From Phytophthora colocasiae (taxonomy: Eukaryota > Oomycota > Peronosporomycetes > Peronosporales > Peronosporaceae), in contig JAGKQI010000078.1 in assembly GCA_018806915.1 (NCBI GenBank), positions 744,001-808,000 of the forward strand: a stretch of 64,000 nucleotides of DNA. The letters run 5' to 3'. This document shows positions 55,592-64,000 of the stretch, piece after piece; position 1 is the first letter of the stretch; every line of letters starts with the position of its first letter. Both the position numbers and the translations under genes were made by a program. The notes under the pieces are model-generated. The model was not told the origin of the DNA. It ran no database searches and saw only the letters and a list, made by a program, of their open reading frames with translations.

Positions 55592-57409
55592 ATGAAATCG
55601 CTCGCTTTCCATGAGCCCCCACTGCTGCGAACCGCGAGCATCGTGACCCGCTACTGCTTCCCTGAAACTTGCGGCGAACTCCCCCACGTAACAGCGCAAC
55701 TCGATGCGTTCTTAAATCACTTCTCCGGCATTTGGACCATCGTCACAGCGTACGAACACACCAAAAGCTTGCGTTGGGTCAAACATTTTGCTGCTCGAGA
55801 GCCAGCAGAGGCCCATGACCAGTTCTACCGACGATGGCTACTGAGTCGAACCGCAGAACTTGCTGCTTGGAATGGAGATCTCGAGACGATTCAGTGGTTG
55901 ATGGAGAAATATCTGCCGAGAGAGCAGGTCGACTTTGTAGCCGCTGCTGCTGCTGCACGTGGTCACCTCGATATATTGCTGTGGCTACATGAACATCATC
56001 GAGAACGCGTTTGCTTCGGTGGTTTGGAGATGACGGAGGCTCTGAGGAATGATCACGAGCATATCGTCAAATGGCTTCGGGAGAATGGTCATGTTGATGG
56101 TCGGGCTTGCAAGTTCTCCGTGCTTTGTGCTGCTGCCAACGCTGGTAATCTGGATATCGTCAAGTGGGTAGACAACGACGGCGAAACGCAGTACAAACTG
56201 TATGGACAATTACCGCCGGCGTGTTTTACTCTTCCTCGCAAAAATGCACTGTCCGTTTTGAAGTACTTATCTTCTCGAGATCTAGGAGCGATCAGGCCAG
56301 AGATGCTTCTGGCAGCGACAACCACTGGTAACCTCGAGATCGTGAAATGGCTACATTCCGAGCAAGCTTTGGCACTCACTGTGGAGACAATGCGCGATGC
56401 TGCTGTCAACGGCCACTTCGATTTGATCAAGTGGATGTTTAAGATGGAGCCAAGCATTTGTGATGTATCTGTGATGGAGAGTGCTGCGAAGTTCGGATCG
56501 TTGGAGATTATCCAGTGGATCCATGAAAATTGGTCTGGTAGTGCTGGCACTGGTGTGATGGACACTGCTGCGAGGTATGGACATCTCGAATTGGTGAAGT
56601 GGTTGCATTATCATACTGAAGGCTGCTCGGAGTCGGCCATGGATGGCGCTGCAGCGAATGGACATTTGGAAATCGTCAAATGGCTACATGAACATCGAAG
56701 CGAAGGATGTGGAGTGTTGGCGATGGATTCTGCGGCTGGCAATGGCCATTTGAATGTTGTGAAGTGGCTGCATGAGAACCGAAGTGAAGGTTGCTCAACC
56801 AAAGCGATGGACGAAGCAGCTCGACGGGGCCATCTTCCAGTGGTAAAATGGCTACATCAACATCGAGATGAAGGCTGTACGACACTGGCTATGAGTTTCG
56901 CAGCCCAACATGACCACTTGGAGATTTTGAAATGGCTGCATTGTCATCGATTTGAAGGATGCACAGTCCAAGCTATGGATCTAGCAGCGAAGTTCGGCCA
57001 CATCAACGTTGTGAAGTGGCTGCACAGACATCGCAAGGAAGGTTGCACTTACAATGCGATGGATGGAGCTGCTGAGTTCGGCCACCTACACGTTGTGAGA
57101 TGGCTACATTTCAACCGTGAAGAAGGATGTTCAAGTGTTGCAATGACCAATGCGATACTCAATGGACATTTCGACGTGGTGATGTTCCTGCATGGTCATC
57201 GCTCAGAAGGGTGCAAATTCGGTGAGGATCTGGTGCGACCAACACTTCGAAAGGCAGTGGCATCGTTTTTCCGCCCCTTGATGAAAGATGTTGCCCTGGA
57301 ACTTCAGCAGTGGACGAGAAGAAACTACAGAGATAAAGTTCGAGGTTGCAACTTCCTTGGATTTGAATTCGATTGGCTTTTCCGTTGCCAACAGCGCATG
57401 GACGAATAG
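55592..57409 (+). CDS. Ankyrin-repeat protein, expanded oomycete type
   Basis: The ORF opens at 55,553, but the Met at 55,592 (MKSLAFHEPPLLRTASIVTR) is the likelier start, giving 605 residues. An N-terminal helical region (to ~105) is followed by about 15 ankyrin-like repeats of ~33-38 residues with the consensus AMDxAAxxGHLxVVKWLHxH and a repeated REGC/SEGC turn. The repeats are most regular in 330-540 and decay at both ends. Ankyrin stacks bind proteins; no enzyme domain is attached. Single exon, no signal peptide. A degenerate fragment of the same family lies at 53,761. Confidence 0.85.
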   Translation: MKSLAFHEPPLLRTASIVTRYCFPETCGELPHVTAQLDAFLNHFSGIWTIVTAYEHTKSLRWVKHFAAREPAEAHDQFYRRWLLSRTAELAAWNGDLETIQWLMEKYLPREQVDFVAAAAAARGHLDILLWLHEHHRERVCFGGLEMTEALRNDHEHIVKWLRENGHVDGRACKFSVLCAAANAGNLDIVKWVDNDGETQYKLYGQLPPACFTLPRKNALSVLKYLSSRDLGAIRPEMLLAATTTGNLEIVKWLHSEQALALTVETMRDAAVNGHFDLIKWMFKMEPSICDVSVMESAAKFGSLEIIQWIHENWSGSAGTGVMDTAARYGHLELVKWLHYHTEGCSESAMDGAAANGHLEIVKWLHEHRSEGCGVLAMDSAAGNGHLNVVKWLHENRSEGCSTKAMDEAARRGHLPVVKWLHQHRDEGCTTLAMSFAAQHDHLEILKWLHCHRFEGCTVQAMDLAAKFGHINVVKWLHRHRKEGCTYNAMDGAAEFGHLHVVRWLHFNREEGCSSVAMTNAILNGHFDVVMFLHGHRSEGCKFGEDLVRPTLRKAVASFFRPLMKDVALELQQWTRRNYRDKVRGCNFLGFEFDWLFRCQQRMDE

Positions 57410-57592
57410 TCATGTTCACACATCGATTCTACTCATCGACAAGGAGAAATCAGAGTAAACAACGTAAAGTTAACAAGTAAAGAGACCTTCTGGAATACTT
57501 GCATTCGTAGATATACTGTGGGGTGGGGTTTACTATACTAACTAACTAAGTTAGCTTGTTGAACGCTGGGTTTTCGCTTTAGAATCCCATTT

Positions 57593-58117
57593 TTACCATG
57601 GCAACAGAGCCTTCTCCACGATCGAAATTTGCTTTTCCAACAGGCTAAACCCTGTGAAGTTCTCTAGCAGGGTCGATTTTACCAAAACTTCCACCGTATC
57701 AGCTTTATGCGTTTCTCCAGTCTCCATTTTGGTTTCCTGCCGGTCGAGGCCTCTGTTCTCGTCGTAAATTTGGCCAGCCCGGTTCAAGTCGTTCAAGGCG
57801 TCGACAGCTGCGTTCATGCTGATGCGAGCAGCGTTCACTTCCGACTGTGAGGGATTTTTACTCTTAGAGATCCGCTTTGCCACTTGCCTCAGTTCTGATA
57901 CCATTTCCTTCACGACACGGATATCCACCTTCAGACAGTACTTGGACGTGCTGCGATAGTGAAAACCCGGGAGATTGCGACTGTCAAACTTGCCAAGACT
58001 TTTCTTCAGCACTTTTAAACACTTGGACACGTCGTCTGCAGTCTGAAGCAGGAGACGCTCCAGCATGGAGAACTCTTGGACGAGGGCGGTACTGCGTCTG
58101 GTAACTGTCTCACCCAT
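57593..58117 (-). CDS. Hypothetical small helical protein
   Basis: 174 residues, single exon. Mostly helical with heptad-like stretches (ALVQEFSMLERLLLQTADDV, SKCLKVLKKSLGKFD, NAARISMNAAVDALNDLN) and a conserved-looking LPGFHYRSTSKYCLK. No membrane segment or signal peptide. The length and start context (MGETVTRRSTALVQEF) look normal. Family not recognised. Confidence 0.65.
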   Translation of the reverse strand: MGETVTRRSTALVQEFSMLERLLLQTADDVSKCLKVLKKSLGKFDSRNLPGFHYRSTSKYCLKVDIRVVKEMVSELRQVAKRISKSKNPSQSEVNAARISMNAAVDALNDLNRAGQIYDENRGLDRQETKMETGETHKADTVEVLVKSTLLENFTGFSLLEKQISIVEKALLPW

Positions 58118-58251
58118 TGTTCAAAGTGTCGGCTTGAGGAGGGGGGGGAAGGGAGGACTCGAACCCCTTATATTAGGTACTTATTTCGAAGCCTGTTCGA
58201 AACAGGCGCATTGACGTCTAAGCAAGGTTACTCCTAACTAATTTCCTACGG

Positions 58252-58536
58252 CTACTCGGTTACCCTTAGTCTATGACCGGTACGCTTGAATTTCTTGGGA
58301 ATTTTGCCCAATGGGCCACCGTTGATGAGCCCCCAGCCGGTGCCTGGCCGGGTAGAGTACTGCGACCGCGCCAACTCCTTGAGTCTTGTCTCCGTGTTGT
58401 TGTGCCTTGATTGGTCCCGATGTCTTAGAGAAGAGCTTGTGAGTGATGGGAAATGAACAGAGAAGGGCAGCGGTGAGAGAGGAGAGCAGAAGTCGAAAAG
58501 GGCGACGGAGGCGTCGGCTTGAGGCTTTGGTGGCAC
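58252..58536 (-). CDS. Possible small protein (doubtful)
   Basis: 94-residue ORF. The C-terminal half (ELARSQYSTRPGTGWGLING then PLGKIPKKFKRTGHRLRVTE) looks like a conserved basic protein, while the first half is Ser/Leu-rich and could be out of frame. An overlapping frame (58,271-58,663) is also open. It could be the last exon of a small gene. Confidence 0.25.
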   Translation of the reverse strand: MPPKPQADASVALFDFCSPLSPLPFSVHFPSLTSSSLRHRDQSRHNNTETRLKELARSQYSTRPGTGWGLINGGPLGKIPKKFKRTGHRLRVTE

Positions 58537-58998
58537 GTTTCAAAGTGATCCGACAGCCATCAAACAACAAACATGCTGTCTCACTCCGAGATTTAAGTTT
58601 TGCAATTTTATCCAAATATACAATGAAATCGAGTGTTTTCAATATCTGAGATTTATTACCCATGGATTAGAAACGTGAGGATATGAGATCTAACAGGAAA
58701 TACAAATGATGCGTACATACGGAACCTACATGTAAGTAACTGTTTGTAGTGTGTCGTTGAGCAATTTGCTGTCATTCATTTCCTCAACCGTCCTTCATTC
58801 GACGATGGAACTTGTCCATTTGTATCGGCTTCATTTCAATGTGCTAGTAGTACTGTTTGTCATCTTGCACATGTAGATAGGAACTTTCACATTTGATTCA
58901 CATTACGATAGCGTGTGTGCATATCTGAGGGGGATCCACTCATTGTAGTCTGCCTCATCAGCTCTTAGCCATCCTAACTTACATATATCCGATGTCAT
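58537..58998. other. Intergenic
   Basis: No supported gene. Contains TACATGTA at 58,727 and the likely 3' flank of the transporter gene. Confidence 0.5.
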
Positions 58999-61119
58999 TT
59001 ACACCGGGTTGCTAGCCGTCGACGTCTCCTTGTCCGCAAGAGGTGGCAGTTTACGCAACATCCGCACAGCATCTTCCAGAGAAATGGTCGGGTCGTTCGC
59101 GAGAATGCGTTTGAGAAGATTCGTAGCAGCCAGGAGGTCATACAGACGGCTTTTAGCGTTCGAGATACCGAAGCGCACGCCTCGAACCGCCAACTTCTCC
59201 TGCGTGTCGGACAGCACCTGGATCGTCGTAGCATCCATGTCGTTCATGTGGAATGTGTCCAGTACAACACCACGAGTTGTAATTCCCAGTGTCGATAGCC
59301 TCGCCATCTCACGTTCAATGAACTGAGCTACACGCTCGCAGTTAGCGAAGTACAGGGAGCTCTCAACTCGAACGGCAATGATATCACCAAGGTGGTTTGC
59401 CTCTGGGAAGTTCTCACGGTCGACAAAGCGACCGTTGTCCAGCTCACCCAGAATGGCAACCGGCTGCACCTTTGACTTCCACATGAGCGCCAGGATCGAG
59501 CAGATGATAGAAGCAATCAAACCGTTGAGCACGCCCAAACCCAAAGTCAGAGTGAAGGAGGCAGCCCACACGAAGAACTCGTCACGCTTGACACGGAACA
59601 GCCACTTAGCCTCACGGAACTCAACCAGCGTCCAACCGGCAACGATAATGATCGACGCCAACGTGGCGCTCGGCAGATAGTACAGCGTTCCCGTCAATGT
59701 GTAAAGAGCAAGAATCACAATGAGGCACGTAATAATTGACGCCAGTTGAGTGTGTGCGTTCTGCAGGTTCACAGCCGTACGGGACATACCGCCCGTAGGG
59801 GGCATAGCCTGGAAGAAGCCGCACACGACGCTGGCAATACCAATACCGGTCAGTTCTTGCTCTGTGTTAATGTCTTCACCACGTTGAATAGCCAGACGCT
59901 TGGACATGGCAATACTCGAAAGGAAAACCACTACGGACACTGTCGCGGCATGGTAGAAGATGGTACCGAAGCGGTCACCGTCAATCAGGTGCGACGTGAA
60001 GCCGTACCAGGGAACTTTAGGCTCAGGGAAGCCACCAGGGATATCTCCAGTTAATTTCAGGTGTGAAGGACCAAGAGCATAGCCGACAATGCCACCGAAA
60101 ATGCAAACCACTAGAGGACCCAGATCACATAGAGTGCGCATGAGGAAAATGGCCAAGAGCACACCCTTGGACTTGGGAGGCTGCTCTACAGTGACTCCGT
60201 TCTTGCCAGCATCTGCGTGAGAGTCACGTTCCTCTTGAGGAGTGTGTTGAGCTTGGTACGCTGTGAACTGCTGGTCCGTGAGCGAGAATCCGTGACTCGA
60301 GGCATTGGCGTGTTGAATGAACCGCTCTTCCTCCTCTGGCTTGCCCTTCTCCTTGACTTGTGGTGTTTCACTCTCGAATAGCTGCATGAGTACTGGAGAC
60401 GGGAAGTAGCGTCTCTTAACGAGCTTCACTGTGATCAAGTAAGCGATCGACACGGCAGCAACTGCAAAAGCATTCATGTTGGTATCTCCGATGTGATTGA
60501 AAATCTGGTACACCGTAGCAGGAGGGTAGTCCTGAGACTTGAATTTGATGCCAAGAGCATTGGAAACTTGTGATAACATGATAAGTAGACCACCAGCCGA
60601 GATGAAGCCTCCCATGACCGGACGTGAGAAGAAATCAGCAATTTGGCTCAGATTCAAGATGCGAACCAGCAGCAAAATGCATCCACTGAGGAAGGCGATC
60701 ATAATACCAGTTGCCACACGTTCGTCCTGGTCTTCAATGTCTTCAATTGTCGAACCGACAAGCAATGAAACTTCAGAACCGCTAGCCACGGACAAGACCG
60801 TACTGGAGCCAAAGATGGCATAAACCAACGGGGCTGTAGCAGCCGTGTAGAGACCGTGATGTGCCGGTACGTGCATGATCGTAGACAGTGACACTTCTTG
60901 CGGAATGAGCATCATAGCGACAGTAATTCCAGCCACAATGTCGAACTTGAGATCCCGTTGCACACTGTAGTTGGGCAGCCAGCGGAAGATCGGAGCGTAG
61001 TGCTGCACCTTTTGCTGCCAAGTAGGCTTGGGCATCGCGTAGCGGTCGCTCACACGACGTGGCTGCAATCCGGTCAACGCACTGAGCCAAGACATGGACA
61101 AGTTTTTTTTTACGGACAC
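58999..61119 (-). CDS. SLC26/SulP-family anion transporter with STAS domain
   Basis: 706 residues, single exon. The SulP transport domain (about 60-540) begins with DIVAGITVAMMLIPQEVSLS and contains SGSEVSLLVGSTIE, PVMGGFISAGGLLIMLSQVS and a family-typical FQAMPPTGGMSRTAVNLQ. Multiple hydrophobic helices indicate a plasma or internal membrane protein. The STAS domain (about 565-680) includes ESSLYFANCERVAQFIEREM and GVVLDTFHMNDMDATTIQVL. A polar ~80-residue loop (FESETPQVKEKGKPEEEERF ... TVEQPPKSKG) interrupts the membrane part around residue 250-330, longer than usual. Likely exchanges sulfate, bicarbonate or related anions; the substrate cannot be told from sequence. Confidence 0.92.
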   Translation of the reverse strand: MSVKKNLSMSWLSALTGLQPRRVSDRYAMPKPTWQQKVQHYAPIFRWLPNYSVQRDLKFDIVAGITVAMMLIPQEVSLSTIMHVPAHHGLYTAATAPLVYAIFGSSTVLSVASGSEVSLLVGSTIEDIEDQDERVATGIMIAFLSGCILLLVRILNLSQIADFFSRPVMGGFISAGGLLIMLSQVSNALGIKFKSQDYPPATVYQIFNHIGDTNMNAFAVAAVSIAYLITVKLVKRRYFPSPVLMQLFESETPQVKEKGKPEEEERFIQHANASSHGFSLTDQQFTAYQAQHTPQEERDSHADAGKNGVTVEQPPKSKGVLLAIFLMRTLCDLGPLVVCIFGGIVGYALGPSHLKLTGDIPGGFPEPKVPWYGFTSHLIDGDRFGTIFYHAATVSVVVFLSSIAMSKRLAIQRGEDINTEQELTGIGIASVVCGFFQAMPPTGGMSRTAVNLQNAHTQLASIITCLIVILALYTLTGTLYYLPSATLASIIIVAGWTLVEFREAKWLFRVKRDEFFVWAASFTLTLGLGVLNGLIASIICSILALMWKSKVQPVAILGELDNGRFVDRENFPEANHLGDIIAVRVESSLYFANCERVAQFIEREMARLSTLGITTRGVVLDTFHMNDMDATTIQVLSDTQEKLAVRGVRFGISNAKSRLYDLLAATNLLKRILANDPTISLEDAVRMLRKLPPLADKETSTASNPV

Positions 61120-62745
61120 TTGTGGGGCGCGAGGTAAAACCAGGAATGATCAAGTGGCAAATGTGCTAATGTGGCTTTACGACTAACCTTGTGACCACCG
61201 ACCGGTCTAGCTTTAGTCACTAGTACGGTATCCGCTGAACTGTACGGAAAACTGAAGTGGGATTCAGCTTTGACCAGTGTTTGGTAAGGACATGCATCAG
61301 GTGGCTGGTTCATGGTTTCTTGTCATGTGATTGGTTGTTTCCTTCTAGATTGTGCCCAATCAATGCAATGCAAAACTTGCCGTCAAAGATTTTTGGCAAT
61401 TGCAACCTTTCGTGCTGTTAATCTGTTAGTCGACTTGAGAGCATTTTGCACCAGCAGTAGCTTTACCTTGATTGTATCATTGCTGTTTGTAGCAGACGGC
61501 TGGCGTCGTGATGGGGATGACACGCCAGTGCCATGGAGGTTCCAAGCACCTGCATGTTTGGACAACCGATTGGATTCGAAGACGTATCGGGATGGACACG
61601 GATATGTCTGCAATGAGGACTGACATTGGACCGCTGTGACATCGTTGCTTGCAAGCTGCAACTTGCGCTTTGCTGATTACGATTTGCTACTTGTTTCGAC
61701 CAAAGCCCACGACCAAAGCGCCACGTGAGCATGAGGAAACACTGTGGCTAGCGTTAAAATGTAGCATGTCAACACTCCATGTGATCTAAGCACCAGTGTA
61801 CCATGTAGGCTGCCATTTTGAGGGCCTGCTCTATTTTGCAAAAAGGTTACTGCAAATGGTGTTACAACGAGTCAGCAGTGTATCTTGCAAAGAGTATTGC
61901 GTGCAAAAGCAATCTACACCGCATCTACCGATGAACTTGTACTTCTATTTGTTTTCGAAGTTGTGTTGTACGTACAAATTCGATTTCATGAGGACTGAGC
62001 TACATGCACCTCTGCAACTCGTTTTTTGCTGCCCTTTAGGTTCTACTCATCTGCACGAACAACAAATTAGGCTCACCTTTGCCGAGTACCTCTAACTAGT
62101 ACCTGCTCATTTCAAGGCAAGAAGGTTAGAAACCACAAGCAGATAATTTTGAAAAATAAACTATTGCTTGTCGCTTTCACCCCGCGCGACGAGTACAGTA
62201 AACGATGATCTTAAGAGCCAGTAGCATCACACAGAGAGCGATCACTGTTTGGCATCAATGTTGTCGGCAAGTTTGATCCATGCCATGGCCTCCATTTCCG
62301 TAGGACTTCCAAATATTGCTCGAGGAACGGCATCCGCGGAAGGACGACTTGCCAACCTCTTGGTATTGAGCACAAACTAGAATTATGACCTGATGTTATC
62401 AAGTAAGAGTCCTGCGCTAGAACGTTGGTTTGGAATTTACCGTAAATGGGTTTGCGTTCCATTCACGGTTTAAAATTTCGCGCAGTAAACGATTAATCAA
62501 ACCAAAAATTTGGTTTCAGCGATATCGCGTCCTGAGAGCCAGCAGTATCCCAAACCGATCGATCGCTGTTTGGCATCCATGCTCCTATTGTCCGTTTAGG
62601 CTTGTTCGGTTCCCGATGATCACATCGAAAAAGGCCCGGATAGATTTCGTGAAGCGCCCCGCTGGTTATCACAACGACAACTTGTCAATACATGACAGCT
62701 ACAGCATACTTAATACTCACTTATGTGCACGGGTAGGGATCACCG
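61120..62745. other. Intergenic, with a degenerate direct duplication
   Basis: No supported gene; the ORFs present (for example 61,312-61,623 and 61,796-62,095) show no recognisable domain. Two related ~50-bp stretches, AGAGCCAGTAGCATCAC at 62,214 and its variant at 62,537, both run into GCTGTTTGGCATC-like sequence about 323 bp apart. Confidence 0.45.
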
Positions 62746-63110
62746 CTAGAACCTGAACTGTCTGGTCTTTATGTCTATGTTTTTTTCTGGGAGGTCGAAT
62801 TTAGGGTAACCCACTTGAAGACCTCGATACATCACACTGTAGGTAACCACAGCTCGCCCAATTTCCGTTCTTTCAGTGAGAGCACCGAGTGCGCGTGCGT
62901 CTTCATCTGTCACTGCATGCCACGTCCTGGTGATGGGATCGTTAGATCGATAGAGATCCAACTTGGTCCAGCGAGGTAGACCTTTGCGCGCCTTGATGAT
63001 CTTTTTTAGCTGGTCCACGCTGTTTTTTCTGGAGGTAACGTGACCGTGATACCATCGCCATGTCCAAGTACGATGCAGTTCACAACCTTGCATAGCGCTG
63101 GCAATCCTAG
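62746..63110 (-). pseudogene. Crinkler-like N-terminal fragment, downstream copy
   Basis: The minus strand reads VVNCIVLGHGDGITVTLPPE, then after a frameshift in an A6 tract NSVDQLKKIIKARKGLPRW, LDLYRSNDPITRTWHAVTDE and further to 62,746. The order (beta strand, VDxLKKxIKxx helix, LxLYR/LxLFLAK-like strand, W) fits the ubiquitin-like translocation domain of Crinkler (CRN) proteins of oomycetes. No C-terminal effector domain follows. Homologous to the copy at 63,186-63,428. Confidence 0.45.
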
Positions 63111-63185
63111 AATGTGAATAACCCTTTTTGTTCGTTTTGCTGGAAAGTTGAGTTCGGCGCTACTCAGTCGAAGAAGGGGATTCAT

Positions 63186-63428
63186 CACTTCGTAGCCGTC
63201 CACGGCTTGCTCAAGTTCCGCTATACCAGTAACTCTTGAGCGCGCTTTGCTGTTACTTCACACCATTTGTTCGTGGTGGGGTCGAAGGCTCGATAGAGAC
63301 GCAACTCCCAGAGCGAAAGGTGTCTTGATAATGTCCGTTAAAAATTTCACGCTGTTGTTCGCCTCCAGTTTGACAGTGATGATGCCACCTTGTCCTAGCA
63401 TGATGCATTTCAAGACTATCGTCGGCAT
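63186..63428 (-). pseudogene. Crinkler-like N-terminal fragment, upstream copy
   Basis: From a Met at 63,428 the minus strand reads MPTIVLKCIMLGQGGIITVK and NSVKFLTDIIKT; a frame change near 63,320 then gives LWELRLYRAFDPTTNKWCEV and TAKRAQELLV. It parallels the neighbouring copy residue by residue over about 75 positions. Broken frames show decay. Remaining DNA to 64,000 holds no supported gene. Confidence 0.45.
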
Positions 63429-63449
63429 AGGATTCGAACTTGTGTGATA

Positions 63450-64000
63450 GAGAGAAGATTTTGGAATGAGCTCAAGTTCTACCTAGTAGTCACTTAAACT
63501 TGATCTATACTTTTTAACACAGTTCTTTACCTTTGAGTATGTAATGCTGAACTCAAGAGAAGAATCCTTTCAACGCGAAGTCCCATAAATCTTCGCTCCG
63601 ACGGAAACAAAAAAGCTTTGTTAGCCAAAGAATGGTGTAAAGTGACAACTACTTTTTACATTACTTGAATGAGTCAACGACTCATCGAACTAGCGGCAAC
63701 GCGAAAGCAATATGCACGTACAAGTTATGAGTAAATAGTCTAAGAACATGTCGTGTAAATACTTGACTAAAGACTTGCATCAATTGTCAATAGAGCAAGA
63801 AAAGCATCACGCTGAAATATTTTGGAAGCTCTACATGTAATACTTAGTAGTGCTGGTCAAATCTTGATGAGGATTCTCGACACAAGTTTCGAATACTTGC
63901 TGGTTTTGGAGGAAAGCATTCCGGTCGAGCAGCACAACGTTCTGTGAATCTTTCCCCAAAGTAGTTAAGCAAATTCTTCCTCTTGAACGTTAAGGCAAAC
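63450..64000. other. Intergenic edge
   Basis: AT-richer sequence with no supported gene; TACATGTA at 63,832. Confidence 0.5.

Noticed and set aside
58140..58260. tRNA-like T-arm (GGGGTTCGAGTCC on the minus strand)
   Set aside because: No matching acceptor, D or anticodon arm could be placed upstream; the T stem pairs imperfectly.
61312..61623. Possible ISXO2-like transposase zinc region (CKTCRQRF)
   Set aside because: Only one Cys pair fits, with no downstream transposase motifs.

Overview
The window is nuclear DNA of an oomycete, most probably a Phytophthora or close relative. The evidence is: short spliceosomal introns (about 54-73 bp, GT-AG); closely spaced intron-poor genes; an expanded ankyrin family with GHL-VVKWLH repeats; Crinkler-like N-terminal fragments; a Crypton-type tyrosine recombinase; and heavy Ty3/gypsy load. 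No species is claimed.

Left part (1-37.5 kb) is almost wholly mobile DNA. Element A (1-~8.78 kb, minus) and element B (~25.7-34.3 kb, plus) are two diverged copies of one gypsy-like family: very large gag with CCHC knuckles, DTG/DSG protease, and an RT carrying a ~64-residue insertion before its YIDD site. They share an 18-nt primer-binding site. Both are broken and incomplete. Between them lie relic C (~8.95-11.3 kb) and element D (11,634-21,407), a second gypsy family with LTRs of about 1.08 kb and a 4-bp target duplication. D carries an internal inversion (17,417-~21,311) that flips most of the 5' LTR and all of gag. D sits inside an older ORF that reads through once D is removed. Next come a tRNA-like sequence, a truncated Crypton recombinase, a truncated Myb/methyltransferase-like gene, element B, and the 5' part of a LINE whose ORF1 carries a CCHC knuckle and an OTU cysteine protease. 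B and the LINE are fused at a junction that has lost the 3' half of both.

Right part (37.5-64 kb) is gene-dense: a remnant of a secreted-protein gene; a DNAJB6-like J-protein with a SUMO-interaction-like motif; TRIP13/PCH2 (seven exons, six or seven introns); a GAF plus IQ-motif protein, divergent from TRIP13 across a 26-bp perfect palindrome; a PH/NTF2-like/AGC kinase; a partial duplicate of the retinoblastoma 3' end, an ORF, then full-length retinoblastoma; a small charged protein; an ankyrin relic and a LINE RT relic; an intact ankyrin gene; a small helical protein; and an SLC26/SulP transporter. Two tandem, degenerate Crinkler-like N-termini lie near the right edge.

The host genes do not form one pathway, but Rb, TRIP13 and the kinase are cell-cycle, meiotic-checkpoint and signalling genes. 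The most notable observations are the inversion inside element D, the RT insertion in family A/B, the private over-represented short word carried by each retroelement across LTR and coding DNA, the OTU-bearing LINE, the palindromic divergent promoter, and a cluster of TACATGTA octamers confined to the gene-rich side.
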